Numbered from the stretch's first letter, positions 12,260-20,599 are shown. The stretch: 64,000 bases of DNA from Leptospira semungkisensis (GCF_004770055.1 NZ_RQEP01000005.1:1178001-1242000), one strand, 5' to 3'. The notes: generated by a model from the sequence alone, not told the origin. Made by a program: numbers and translations.

Positions 12260-13143
12260 GAAGAGATCTCGGTTCCTCTGCTGGTCCCTTCTCCCAACCA
12301 TAAAAAAAGCCTTCTGATCCTGTATAAATAAGAGGCTTCTGCTCTTTCCAACACCCCGTCCGGAACATTCGTAAATTCGAATTCTCTTATATTTCTGGGA
12401 CTTCCGTTCCAATCAATCGCTTGGAATAAGGACTCCTTGGGAGAGGGAGAAAGTGCCAGTCTATCTCGTAAGAAAAGAAGAAGATCCCGAGACTCGAAGA
12501 AAGCCTTTGCTATATCCTTGAGGCCGGTGGCCAGGTTTTGGTAGACATTCTCCCGGTTGAAATCGATCAGACAGAAGCTCAAAGGAAAATAAGGAGCGCC
12601 TAAAAGACTTTTAATCCTAGGACTTAGATCCCTGGGAGAAAAGGATTCCGCATCCAGTAGCAATACTCCCGGTTTAGTCTCTTTTAGCATATTAGGAAGT
12701 CCTAAAATATCTTTGCACCAATGAGCATTGGAGCCGCAGGCGCGCAGTAAAGATCTATATTTAGAGAATAGGTCCGCATTCTCCGTAAGAAGTACCATCT
12801 CCGGATGCAAGGGTTTAGAGAAACGAAAGAAAGGAAATTCTTCCAGAGGAAAGAAATTGAGATCGTAGACTCGAGTAGCTCCGGCTCTTAAAAAAGAATT
12901 CTTTTCTTCCGGATCGAAACGACCGACGAGACAGACCTCTCTTGACCAATCCAGAGCGGATCGAATATCATCCGGAATCACTGAAGATTTCCAGATTAAA
13001 GTTTCTTTAGAAGCGGATGGAAAACCCGATGAGGTGACCCATTCTGTCTGTTCAATTCCTTTCCACTTCAATAAGGCGACTAGGAAGTCGAGTTCATCCG
13101 AAGTTAGTCGATGCAGAAGTAAAACGTCGGACAGTAAGTTCAT
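12256..13143 (-). CDS. Hypothetical protein, possibly degenerate receiver-like domains
   Basis: 295 aa from the ATG at 13143; the frame stays open to a TTG at 13227, and neither start has a clear ribosome-binding site. It is soluble, with alternating hydrophobic strands and helices (EVCLVGRFDPEEKNSFLRAG, PGVLLLDAESFSPRDLSPRI, FPLSFCLIDF) that recall response-regulator folds, but the phospho-acceptor constellation is not convincing. Function unknown. It converges on, and overlaps by 4 bp, the FrnE-like gene. A 7-bp hairpin (GTTGCGA/TCGCAAC at 13210-13228) sits at the TTG candidate. Confidence 0.65.
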   Translation of the reverse strand: MNLLSDVLLLHRLTSDELDFLVALLKWKGIEQTEWVTSSGFPSASKETLIWKSSVIPDDIRSALDWSREVCLVGRFDPEEKNSFLRAGATRVYDLNFFPLEEFPFFRFSKPLHPEMVLLTENADLFSKYRSLLRACGSNAHWCKDILGLPNMLKETKPGVLLLDAESFSPRDLSPRIKSLLGAPYFPLSFCLIDFNRENVYQNLATGLKDIAKAFFESRDLLLFLRDRLALSPSPKESLFQAIDWNGSPRNIREFEFTNVPDGVLERAEASYLYRIRRLFLWLGEGTSRGTEISS

Positions 13144-13323
13144 CGCAGTTAAGAAGGACGGGTTTTTTCCTTGACCTTGGGGATTTTCGTCCGATCCTAG
13201 AATTGGTGCGTTGCGAAAAACTCGCAACTAGGAAAGGGAAATCGTAAATAAAAACCAGTTTGCCCCTTGAGGCAAACAGCTTGAGGGCATTCTTCCTAAG
13301 CCAGGGCACGAGCAAAACAAAGA

Positions 13324-13887
13324 ATGAAGGTTCTAAAAAGATACGCAAATAGAAGGTTGTACGACCCCGAAACCAGTAAGACCATCACTTTGGAAGACGT
13401 GGCAGAGATGATCATCTCTGGCGAAGAGATCAAAGTGATCGATAATATGAGCGGGCAGGACATCACTCCTAAGATCTTGGGACAGACCTTTCTCAAAGTC
13501 AGCCTCGGCCAAAGAAACGAAGAATTTTCCAATTACATGCTTTCTGCTCTGATCCGAGAGACTGGAAAGAATATCAGCGCCTTGTTCGGACGATTGGTCC
13601 TAGGCGGTATCGGACTCGCATATCTTACCAAAGAGAAAATGGACAGGATCCTCCAAAGCATGGTAGCGCTGGGGGAACTTAGACTTGAAGAAGTGAAAAG
13701 CTATCGAGAGGACTTGTTGACCCATCTCGCCCAAAGAGCCAGTGAAAACAGCGAACAAATACAGGAAGACCTGAAAAAAGTCGGAAGGGAGCTGGAAGAA
13801 GGGGGAGAAAAGGAATTGGCGGTCGAGGATCTCTCGGAGAAAATTCGCAGGATCGCCGAAAGGGTCAAGGAAACCGAGTCCTTATAA
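13324..13887 (+). CDS. phaR: PhaR-like polyhydroxyalkanoate synthesis repressor
   Basis: 187 aa. Residues 1-60 match the PHB/PHA accumulation regulator DNA-binding domain: [26 protein letters not shown] followed by [20 protein letters not shown] short second region and a long charged coiled coil (about 125-185) follow. In PHA producers PhaR binds granules and represses phasin genes. No PHA synthase, depolymerase or phasin gene is in this window, so the target here is unknown. The domain call is strong; the regulatory role is from family knowledge. Confidence 0.88.
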   Translation: MKVLKRYANRRLYDPETSKTITLEDVAEMIISGEEIKVIDNMSGQDITPKILGQTFLKVSLGQRNEEFSNYMLSALIRETGKNISALFGRLVLGGIGLAYLTKEKMDRILQSMVALGELRLEEVKSYREDLLTHLAQRASENSEQIQEDLKKVGRELEEGGEKELAVEDLSEKIRRIAERVKETESL

Positions 13888-13954
13888 TCGATTCTCTCCC
13901 TGCTCGGGTTAAGACCGGGCTTCCAAGATCCGATACTTTCTACAGGGGGAACCC

Positions 13955-14833
13955 ATGTCTATTTTGAGAATCCTTAGCCTCGGAATCATTTCAGTTTTTG
14001 CATTCAATCTTTCTGCGAAGGAAATGATCCACGAAAAGCTGGACCAATTATTCTACGATCAAGTCAGGAAGTTGGACAGCGGAAGTTTGGAAGAAAAGAT
14101 CCAAGCGGCCGACTATTTAAAATTTGTGACCAGCAAACTTGCGGTCCGTCCCCTTCTCAAAGCACTTAAAGGAAATCCGAATGTTCCTAAATCGGATGAG
14201 AATTCTCCTTCTTTAAAATTCGTGATCGCTCAGGCATTAGGAGCAATGGAGTCGGAGATCTCAGGTCCTCCTATGGTGGATGAGATCAAGAGAGCTTCTG
14301 CACTTGTGCAAGAAAATGATCAGCCGACATTTAGCGCTCCTGACGGTTATAATCTTGTGATCTCTACAGGAGAATTATTAAGGAATGTTGGCCTTTTACC
14401 TTATACCAAGGAAAACCAAGACGCAATCATCGCAGGCTTAAGCCATTCTAATTTTTATATTCGCGCCTCTGCGGCAGACGGTTTAAAGAATTTGAATAGA
14501 AAAGATACTCTAAGCCAGTTAAATTCCGCAATCGATAAGGAGAAGAATCCTTATGCGAAGGTAGCGATCTTAAATGCGATCGTTTATATCAATCGTATTG
14601 CGAACCAAAAATTCCATGATCTCTGCTCCTTCTTAAAAGATGAGTCTCCGATGGTGCGCTATCGAGCTTCTATGGCAGTTGGAGAAGTGGACTTAAAGGC
14701 CGGAGAATATTCTCTAAGAGAAGCATTGCTGATCGAGCATGACCAAATCGTAAGAGAGCAGATCAAGAAGGACCTGGCGAATGTCACTGGATTCAAGATG
14801 CCTGCCAATACTCCTTTCTATTTTAGAGAGTAG
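13955..14833 (+). CDS. Exported HEAT-repeat protein
   Basis: 292 aa with an N-terminal signal peptide (SILRILSLGIISVFAFNLSA, cleavage near residue 21). The body is alpha-helical with HEAT/PBS-lyase-like repeats, for example FVIAQALGAMESEI, NFYIRASAADGLKNLNRKDT, NPYAKVAILNAIVYINRI and SPMVRYRASMAVGEVDL. A scaffold role in the periplasm is likely. A good ribosome-binding site (GGGGGA) lies six bases before the ATG, and a terminator follows at 14861. Confidence 0.8.
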   Translation: MSILRILSLGIISVFAFNLSAKEMIHEKLDQLFYDQVRKLDSGSLEEKIQAADYLKFVTSKLAVRPLLKALKGNPNVPKSDENSPSLKFVIAQALGAMESEISGPPMVDEIKRASALVQENDQPTFSAPDGYNLVISTGELLRNVGLLPYTKENQDAIIAGLSHSNFYIRASAADGLKNLNRKDTLSQLNSAIDKEKNPYAKVAILNAIVYINRIANQKFHDLCSFLKDESPMVRYRASMAVGEVDLKAGEYSLREALLIEHDQIVREQIKKDLANVTGFKMPANTPFYFRE

Positions 14834-14860
14834 GATCTTTGCTTATAAAGCAAGTTTAAG

Positions 14861-14889
14861 AAGGCCTCCAAGTTCGGGGGCCTTTTTTA
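14861..14889 (+). terminator. Rho-independent terminator after the HEAT-repeat gene
   Basis: AAGGCCTCC (14861-14869) pairs with GGGGGCCTT (14876-14884, one G-U), followed by a run of T residues. It lies 28 bases after the stop codon. Confidence 0.8.
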
Positions 14890-14954
14890 TTGCAGAGAGT
14901 GGGAACTGATCTTATTCAGATCTTATAATATTTGCGGGAAAAGGTAGGAAAACC

Positions 14955-15028
<74 letters not shown>

Positions 15029-15150
15029 GGTACAGTCAGTATTTCGTTGCAAATCGAGCCGTAAAGCCTTTTCGATCAGAAGGTTGGAAGCGGATCTATG
15101 TGATCCACTTTCGGTGAAGTGAGTAAGAGTTCCTACATTTGGATTTTTTT

Positions 15151-15200
15151 GGCGCCCCCACCCTGAATTTTGGGTGGGGGGAGTGGCTTGTGGGAGCGCC
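15151..15200. repeat. Nested GC-rich inverted repeat with two alternative pairings
   Basis: CCCCCACCC (15155-15163) pairs perfectly with GGGTGGGGG (15172-15180). The same left arm, extended as GGCGCCCCCAC (15151-15161), also pairs at 10 of 11 positions with GTGGGAGCGCC (15190-15200). The outer GGCG/CGCC could also close over the inner hairpin. It could be part of a dispersed repeat, a terminator or a switching RNA element. Confidence 0.6.
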
Positions 15201-15246
15201 TTTTCCCTATCACAAAATCATTCTTTCTTCAAGGACTTTCGCTGGC

Positions 15247-15267
15247 AGTTCCTACTACGTGGGAACT
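15247..15267. repeat. Hairpin AGTTCCTAC/GTGGGAACT
   Basis: A 9-bp stem (AGTTCCTAC at 15247-15255, GTGGGAACT at 15259-15267, one G-U) with a 3-nt loop. The left arm word also occurs about 120 bases upstream without its partner. Confidence 0.6.
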
Positions 15268-15463
15268 CTTTGCGATTTCTTTTGGAACTAGCCGCCTTAT
15301 TTTTACGTAACAACTGTATTAAAAAGGGTGTTTTCTGGGATTTTAGCTAGTTTTCCTGGCTGATTTCAAAATCGGCGAGGGTTTTCCGAGATCGGCGCGC
15401 TAGTCCTCTTCTCAGCGGTTATAGTGTGTGCTACAAAACCCGATGAAAACGGGGGAGAAACAG

Positions 15464-16315
15464 ATGCCAGTGCAGACTCAGAAAAAGGAACGTAAAATTA
15501 AGCCCATCGATGGGAACTCGCCGACTGTGCGCAAGATGGACTTTGAAGGGTTGGATCAACTATCCGATTACTATGTTGCGGGGAATTCTTTTATCACCCA
15601 CACAGTGAATGCGTATCATGTAATTTTTCCGGAAGGGGAAAGATTCTTTATTAAGAGCGTGAAAGCTTTTGCAGACCAAGTGACCGATCCTGATCTTCAG
15701 AGTCGTATCAAAGGATTTATCGGCCAAGAAGTCCAACACGGAAAGGAGCATGAGAAGGCTCTGGAAATGTTGGAGAAACAAGGTCGTCCTGTTTCTAGAA
15801 TATTAAAATTTTATGCTAAGACTGCTTACGGATTCTTCTGGCCAGTTCTTGAGTTTATCTTTGGCAAAAAGCTTAAGCTTGCTGTGACTGCAGGCTTGGA
15901 GCATTATACCGCTTCCTTGGGAGAAGTTTCCTTAAAGTATAATCTCCACGACCAAGCGGAAGGTGAGATGAGAAACCTTCTTCTTTGGCACGCTTGCGAA
16001 GAGATAGAACATAAATCGGTTGCGTATGATGTTCTTCAGACGATTTCTAAAAGCTATGTGCTTAGGATCTTCGGATTTATAGTAGCATCCGTGATGTTCT
16101 GGGGATATGCATTTACTTTACAGCATCTATTTATCTTTTCAGATCCAAAGATCGGATTCCGTAGATATTTTGCGGACTTAATAAGTGCTCGTTCTTATGC
16201 AAAGCTGATTGTGTTCGAAGTGGGAAAGATGTCCCTACTTTATTTCAAACCGGGATTTCATCCGAATCAAACCGGCGGATACGATCTGGCAAACGCAGCA
16301 TTGGCCACCATCTAA
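15464..16315 (+). CDS. Ferritin-like metal-dependent hydrolase (PF10118 type), copy 1
   Basis: 283 aa from the ATG at 15464, chosen because GGGGGAG lies upstream and because the tandem paralogue begins at the same alignment position; a GTG further upstream (15428) is less likely. The carboxylate/histidine pattern of the COG3687 predicted metal-dependent hydrolases is complete: FPEGER (near 55-60), QEVQHGKEHE (88-97), GLEHYTA (144-150) and WHACEEIEH (175-183). These fit four-helix ferritin-like metal ligands. A hydrophobic stretch near 200-225 suggests membrane association. The substrate is unknown. It is followed 18 bases later by a close paralogue. Confidence 0.85.
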   Translation: MPVQTQKKERKIKPIDGNSPTVRKMDFEGLDQLSDYYVAGNSFITHTVNAYHVIFPEGERFFIKSVKAFADQVTDPDLQSRIKGFIGQEVQHGKEHEKALEMLEKQGRPVSRILKFYAKTAYGFFWPVLEFIFGKKLKLAVTAGLEHYTASLGEVSLKYNLHDQAEGEMRNLLLWHACEEIEHKSVAYDVLQTISKSYVLRIFGFIVASVMFWGYAFTLQHLFIFSDPKIGFRRYFADLISARSYAKLIVFEVGKMSLLYFKPGFHPNQTGGYDLANAALATI

Positions 16316-16333
16316 AAATAGAAGAGGATTAAC

Positions 16334-17185
16334 ATGAGTGTTCAAACAGAGACAAAGAAGAGAAATCTGAAATCCATTGACGCGAATTCTCCTACTGTTC
16401 GAAAAATGAATTTCGAAGGTTTGGAAAATTTGCCGGACCATTATATTGCGAATAATGCATATTTGACTCACAACGTGAATGCGTATCACGTTCTCTTTCC
16501 GGAAGGGGAGAGATTCTTTATCAAGAGTGTGAAGGCTTTTGCGGATCAAGTAAAAGATCCGGGCCTAGCCAATCGAGTGAAGGCATTCATTGGCCAGGAA
16601 GTTCAACACGGCAAAGAGCACGAAAAGATTCTAGAAGTACTAAAAGGTCAGAATAGGCCCATCAATTTCATGGTGAAGGCGTATCAATGGACCGCTTTTA
16701 GTTTCTTTCTCCCTCTTTTTGAATTCATTTTTGGTAAGAAGTTGAAGCTTGCTGTGACTGCTGGCTTGGAACATTATACTGCAAGCATGGCTGAGATCTC
16801 TATTCGCCATCAATTGCACGAGCATGCTTACGGAGACATGAGAAACCTTCTTCTTTGGCATGCTTGCGAAGAGATAGAGCATAAGTCAGTAGCTTATGAT
16901 GTTCTTCAGACGGTTTCCAAGAGTTATTTCTTGAGAATACTAGGATTCATCATCGCATCCTTTATGTTTTGGGGATATTCGATTTCGTTTCAGCATTGGT
17001 TCTTACTTGCGGACAAGAAGGTGGGAATTCGTAAATATTTCCAAGACCTCAACGCCTCTAGGGATTTCGGAAGAAAACTATATCCTAGGCTTGTAAAACT
17101 TTCTCTTCTGTATTTTAAGAAGGATTTTCATCCGGACCAAACAGGCGGTTATGAGCTTGCAAACGAAGCTCTTATAACTATTTAG
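16334..17185 (+). CDS. Ferritin-like metal-dependent hydrolase (PF10118 type), copy 2
   Basis: 283 aa, same length and clearly homologous to the gene just upstream along its whole length, with all metal-ligand motifs kept (FPEGER, QEVQHGKEHEK, GLEHYTA, WHACEEIEH). Divergence is concentrated in the N-terminal 20 residues, the first membrane-like segment and the C-terminal third. A tandem duplication kept as two intact genes implies partly different substrates or expression. A strong terminator follows at 17209. Confidence 0.85.
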   Translation: MSVQTETKKRNLKSIDANSPTVRKMNFEGLENLPDHYIANNAYLTHNVNAYHVLFPEGERFFIKSVKAFADQVKDPGLANRVKAFIGQEVQHGKEHEKILEVLKGQNRPINFMVKAYQWTAFSFFLPLFEFIFGKKLKLAVTAGLEHYTASMAEISIRHQLHEHAYGDMRNLLLWHACEEIEHKSVAYDVLQTVSKSYFLRILGFIIASFMFWGYSISFQHWFLLADKKVGIRKYFQDLNASRDFGRKLYPRLVKLSLLYFKKDFHPDQTGGYELANEALITI

Positions 17186-17208
17186 CACCCATCCAATCAC
17201 TTTGCTCC

Positions 17209-17252
17209 CCGCTTCCCGGTTCGAATCAAATAGAACGGGAAGCGGTTTTTTT
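17209..17252 (+). terminator. Rho-independent terminator after the tandem hydrolases
   Basis: CCGCTTCCCGGTTC (from 17209/17210) pairs with GAACGGGAAGCGG (to 17245) with one bulge, followed by seven T residues. Confidence 0.85.
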
Positions 17253-17257
17253 CTTTC

Positions 17258-17554
17258 TTAGATCCCTAACCAATCCTTAAGAAAAGGCTGATACTTGACC
17301 GGGGCAAATTCCTTGTACGTATACTTCGCGCAGTTTTGCTTTAAGAAAGGATCATCCTTCATCAGGTCTTGTAGTTCCTCTTGAGAAGAAGATTTGGCGA
17401 TAATCATTCCTCCGACTCTTGGAACCTTCGGGCCGGATATTAGTAATATTCCCTTATCATATTGAACTTGTAGGAATTCTCTGTGAGCAGGAGTGACCTC
17501 GTCCAGCTTTTCGATCGGTACAATATATTCGATTTCAATCAGGAAAAATTTCAT
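17258..17554 (-). CDS. YciI-family protein
   Basis: 98 aa single-domain protein with the YciI alpha+beta pattern: N-terminal strand FFLIEIEYIVP, the conserved His in VTPAHREFLQ, the ISGP turn and the C-terminal Asp region KDDPFLKQ that together line the putative active site. YciI-like proteins include small-molecule lyases and dehalogenase-like enzymes; no substrate can be named. It lies immediately before the convergent terminator at 17209-17252. Confidence 0.82.
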   Translation of the reverse strand: MKFFLIEIEYIVPIEKLDEVTPAHREFLQVQYDKGILLISGPKVPRVGGMIIAKSSSQEELQDLMKDDPFLKQNCAKYTYKEFAPVKYQPFLKDWLGI

Positions 17555-17656
17555 AGGCTTTGTACTTCCAGCTTTTTGATTTTTAACTCGATTGGCAATC
17601 GATTGAAGTTTTAAATTCGGATCCTTCTTAAAAATATTCTGAGAAGATAAGGTCTT

Positions 17657-18937
17657 CTATTTCAAAATAGGGACTTCTTTCTTAAAGTAAGAGAAGAATG
17701 TATCTTCGGCAGTTTCTCGTTTGGAGAGACTCTTCTTGCCTAAGATCACAAGATTATCCTTGGCTCTGGACAATGCTACGTACAAGACCCTTCTCTCTTC
17801 TTCCCAAACAGAGATCGGCGAATCCTTTCGGAGATTCCATCCATCGGAAAGGTCCACAAATACCGTATGGAATTCCAAACCCTTAGAAGCATGGATCGTA
17901 AGCAATAGTTCGGAAGGAATTCCAGCTCTTAAATATTCACGGATCCTATGATTGGATCTGCATAGTATGCGAATGTCTCCTCGGCTTTGCTTATAAAATT
18001 CTCCTAAGGAAGAAAACAGATCACTGATCTTATCCATTTTCAGTCTTCCAATTTTCGAACTTCCTTTTCTGTGAGCGAGGACTGTCTTAGGTATTCGATT
18101 CTCGTTCTTTTCAATCGGGATAGAAGAAACCTCTACGATCTTAGGCAAGGATCTATAGTTGGTGCTCAGAAATTTTCGAGAACAGGGAGAGAATAGATCC
18201 GGAAAATTCAAAAAGATGCTGGGGTCGCTAGATCTGAATGAGTAGATGCTTTGGCTATCGTCTCCAACCACGGTTATTCTCGAGCGATCGGATAAGAGCT
18301 TTAAGAAGCGCAATTGTTCCGAGTCTGTATCTTGAAACTCGTCTACTAGGATGCGCTTTAGAATAGATTTTGGGATTTCAGTCCAAGGTTCCGAGCTTTC
18401 TAACGAATCTAAGAACAATGTAACCAGATCATCTAGATCCAGTTTATGCTCTCTTGATTTATATTCTTTATAATCTTCTAATAGAGGAATTTTCCAAGAT
18501 TGAGAAAAATCTTTGGGTAGTGAGAGATCTCCACTCAATAATTCGAACGGGATTCCTCCTATGCTATCGGACTCTCTTCGGAACCATTCTCGAAAGAATG
18601 CATTCTTTTCCGAAGGCATTAAGATAGAGGGTCGGTTCTCTTTGAAGTCGGGATGCCAAGTAGTTAGCGCTCTTAAACAAAAGGAATGGAAGGTATGAAC
18701 TCTAATTGTTTCGATCCCGGTTTGCTTATGGATCCTTTCTCGGATCTCTCCTGCGGCTTTTCGGGTAAAACTTAAGACGAGTATCTCTTCGCCTAAAGTT
18801 TTTCTTTCTAATTCCTTCTTAACTACTCCAACTAATGTGCTCGTTTTTCCGGAACCTGCCGCTGCGATCACTTGCAGAAATCTTGATGTATCTTCTATGA
18901 TTTCTTTTTGCTCTGGGTTATAATTCGGCTCTTTCAT
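17657..18937 (-). CDS. Compact UvrD/Rep-like superfamily 1 helicase
   Basis: 426 aa. Helicase motifs are in order: Q-motif region YNPEQKEII, motif I AAAGSGKTST (residues 25-34), Ia VLSFTRKAAGEI, motif II VDEFQDTD, motif III GDDSQSIYSFR, motif IV STNYRS, motif V TIHASKGLEFHTVF and motif VI YVALSRAKDNLVI. UvrD, Rep and PcrA are usually 650-730 aa. Here the 2B insertion and part of 1B are largely missing, as motif IV runs to motif V over only about 80 residues. It is probably a 3'-5' DNA translocase or helicase in repair, or a specialised short form. It is not obviously truncated, since all motifs are present. Confidence 0.85.
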   Translation of the reverse strand: MKEPNYNPEQKEIIEDTSRFLQVIAAAGSGKTSTLVGVVKKELERKTLGEEILVLSFTRKAAGEIRERIHKQTGIETIRVHTFHSFCLRALTTWHPDFKENRPSILMPSEKNAFFREWFRRESDSIGGIPFELLSGDLSLPKDFSQSWKIPLLEDYKEYKSREHKLDLDDLVTLFLDSLESSEPWTEIPKSILKRILVDEFQDTDSEQLRFLKLLSDRSRITVVGDDSQSIYSFRSSDPSIFLNFPDLFSPCSRKFLSTNYRSLPKIVEVSSIPIEKNENRIPKTVLAHRKGSSKIGRLKMDKISDLFSSLGEFYKQSRGDIRILCRSNHRIREYLRAGIPSELLLTIHASKGLEFHTVFVDLSDGWNLRKDSPISVWEEERRVLYVALSRAKDNLVILGKKSLSKRETAEDTFFSYFKKEVPILK

Positions 18938-19030
18938 AGAAAGAGCGGTTCTTAAGGAAACAAGATGAGAAAATTTTTTGTTCTCTATTTACAATTGAAA
19001 CTCTATGCGGATCAACTTCGCCGAGCGGAA

Positions 19031-19120
19031 GTGGAATTTCTATTCCGCAGGCTTTTAAAAAGAGCTTCAGACGCTACCTTGGTTTTTTAGCAAAGCGCGC
19101 ATGCGGAATTTTGATTCCGC
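19031..19120. repeat. Two copies of a GCGGAAT-N4-ATTCCGC hairpin
   Basis: GTGGAAT-TTCT-ATTCCGC (19031-19048) and GCGGAAT-TTTG-ATTCCGC (19103-19120) are near-identical 7-bp hairpins 72 bases apart in the gap between the helicase and SPFH genes. Apart from these and the terminator at 19175, the 277-bp gap shows no gene. Confidence 0.55.
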
Positions 19121-19174
19121 CCGCTATTAAAGTTGATATTAGAGAGTTTAAACTTTTCTGCCAGAGTTAGGAAA

Positions 19175-19204
19175 TTTCCTCCCGCTGGTTTAAACGGGAG
19201 GAAA
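19175..19204 (-). terminator. Hairpin terminator of the SPFH gene
   Basis: TTTCCTCCCG (19175-19184) and CGGGAGGAAA (19195-19204) are perfect 10-bp reverse complements, located 11 bases beyond the SPFH stop codon at 19215. The T tract on the minus strand is weak. Confidence 0.6.
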
Positions 19205-19214
19205 GAAGAAGAAA

Positions 19215-20120
19215 CTAAGGTTGTGGGCTCGCATCCACCGGAGCAGTAGGAATTCTTCCAGAGTCAGGCATATTGAAGATCATTGGTAATGCATCTTTGC
19301 CTGTAGGAACGAGTAATAGCTTGGTATTCGGATTTTCGAATGCCTTTAGCTGTAGATACTGCTTGGTTAACTGGGCCGCAATGAGTTTCTGCGCTTTTGC
19401 CTTTGCTTGAGCTTCGATCACGATTGCCTGAGCATTACCTTCCGCCTCGATTGCAGTGGATTTTGCTTTTGCTTCTGCATGGATCACTGTGATCTCAGCA
19501 TCTTTCTTAGCGATATTGATCTCGAATTTCATCTGCTCTTGCTCTTGCTCTTTTGTGAGCTTTCCTTCAATCGCAGTTAGGATCGGACGACTATATTCGA
19601 TATCGTCAATGATCACATCGTCGATTTCGATATGCTTTCCTCTAAGCTTATCACCTAGAGCCAGTCTGATATCGGAGGAAACTTTCGGAGTTTCTTTGGA
19701 GATGCGGATCATGCTATAAGCGGATAACGCGTTACGCACCGAGGTTCTAAACTGAGGACGGACCACCTTTTCATAATAATCAGGACCGATCTCTATCTGA
19801 AGATTATAGATCTCACTTGGAACCGGTCTGAGAATGACTGCTGCAACCACATTGATGGTCAAATCGTCCCTTGTAAGAACGTCTACTTTCTCCTTATAAG
19901 AAGTCCATTGAGTAGGATACAGAATGATATCATTCCAAGGCGCATAGAAGTAGAGAGCGTTAGTCAGTAAATCTCTCTGCAAACCGCTGGTAAGAGGATG
20001 GTATCTGAGTCCCGCCTCTCCTGGACGGATATTTGTATAGCAGCCTGTGCCTGCAATCAGGCCTAGGACAAGGACTGCAAGTAAGCCGAATTTGTGGGAA
20101 AAGAAGTGAAACCTGTTCAT
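19215..20120 (-). CDS. SPFH/prohibitin-family lipoprotein
   Basis: 301 aa. A signal peptide ends in a lipobox (LGLIAGTGC, Cys27). The SPFH/band-7 domain follows (about 30-200, including RDDLTINVVAAVILRPVP and a conserved YYEKVVRPQFRTSVRNALS stretch). Then comes a long coiled coil rich in Ala/Glu/Lys (about 195-255, EAKAKSTAIEAEGNAQAIV), typical of prohibitin/HflK-type proteins, and a Pro-rich tail. These proteins form membrane-attached rings that organise proteases or lipids. Anchoring by a lipid rather than a helix would place this one outside the cytoplasm. GGAG lies seven bases before the ATG. Confidence 0.87.
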   Translation of the reverse strand: MNRFHFFSHKFGLLAVLVLGLIAGTGCYTNIRPGEAGLRYHPLTSGLQRDLLTNALYFYAPWNDIILYPTQWTSYKEKVDVLTRDDLTINVVAAVILRPVPSEIYNLQIEIGPDYYEKVVRPQFRTSVRNALSAYSMIRISKETPKVSSDIRLALGDKLRGKHIEIDDVIIDDIEYSRPILTAIEGKLTKEQEQEQMKFEINIAKKDAEITVIHAEAKAKSTAIEAEGNAQAIVIEAQAKAKAQKLIAAQLTKQYLQLKAFENPNTKLLLVPTGKDALPMIFNMPDSGRIPTAPVDASPQP

Positions 20121-20175
20121 AAAAATCTCCGGAGAGTCCTATCTTATTATTGGACCGGGTTATAGTTCGGAACGT

Positions 20176-20192
20176 TTCCCTTTGAAAGGGAA
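20176..20192 (+). promoter_or_regulatory. Hairpin overlapping the ribosome-binding site of the gene at 20198
   Basis: TTCCCTT (20176-20182) pairs perfectly with AAGGGAA (20186-20192) around TGA. AAGGGA is the Shine-Dalgarno sequence for the ATG at 20198, so the fold would block initiation. The layout resembles the hairpin before the K+ transporter at 7207. Confidence 0.4.
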
Positions 20193-20197
20193 TCGGA

Positions 20198-20599
20198 ATG
20201 AACGGTAAGAAAAACGGTTGTACGAATCTATTCTTTTTCTCTTATTTGGTAACGATGGGCAAAGACATAGAAGACGATCCTAAGGATTTGCCTAAGATTA
20301 GAACCAGGTTTAAAGGGGTCGTAGGATCTATTCTCGTTCATAGAAGTGAAGAAAAATCCAGGATCCTCATCAAAGACATAAGACTGCTTGTTTCGGGACG
20401 TAAGGTGATCTTCGCCCAGGAATTTTATTATTCTACCAGATTCAGAAAGTTAAGGCTCAAACAAGGAGATCCGGTAGAGTTTGATGCTAGGATAAGACCC
20501 GACAAGAGAGGAGTTTCCTCCGAAAAAATCCGTTTAAATTACCCTACTAAGATTTATAAGCATGGAGGCGATCAAGTCGGCCTCTTTCCGGAGTCGTGA
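20198..20599 (+). CDS. Small hypothetical protein, probable beta-barrel fold
   Basis: 133 aa from the ATG at 20198, which has AAGGGA six bases upstream; an internal ATG at 20255 would remove 19 hydrophobic residues. The central part alternates basic strands (KGVVGSILVHRSEEKSRILI, RKVIFAQEFYYSTRFRKLRL, DPVEFDARIRPDKRG) in a way that suggests a small OB- or SH3-like barrel binding RNA or another polyanion. No family was recognised. The DedA gene starts 51 bases downstream on the same strand. Confidence 0.6.
   Translation: MNGKKNGCTNLFFFSYLVTMGKDIEDDPKDLPKIRTRFKGVVGSILVHRSEEKSRILIKDIRLLVSGRKVIFAQEFYYSTRFRKLRLKQGDPVEFDARIRPDKRGVSSEKIRLNYPTKIYKHGGDQVGLFPES

Larger units (their letters stand above)
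15029..15463. other. Intergenic region with structured inverted repeats
   Basis: This 435-bp gap between tRNA-Val and the first ferritin-like hydrolase has no convincing gene. It holds the two hairpin elements listed separately (15151-15200 and 15247-15267), a related half-element (AGTTCCTAC at about 15128) and T-rich stretches. The repeated GTTCCTAC/GTGGGAAC words suggest a dispersed intergenic repeat rather than a single regulatory site. Confidence 0.5.
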
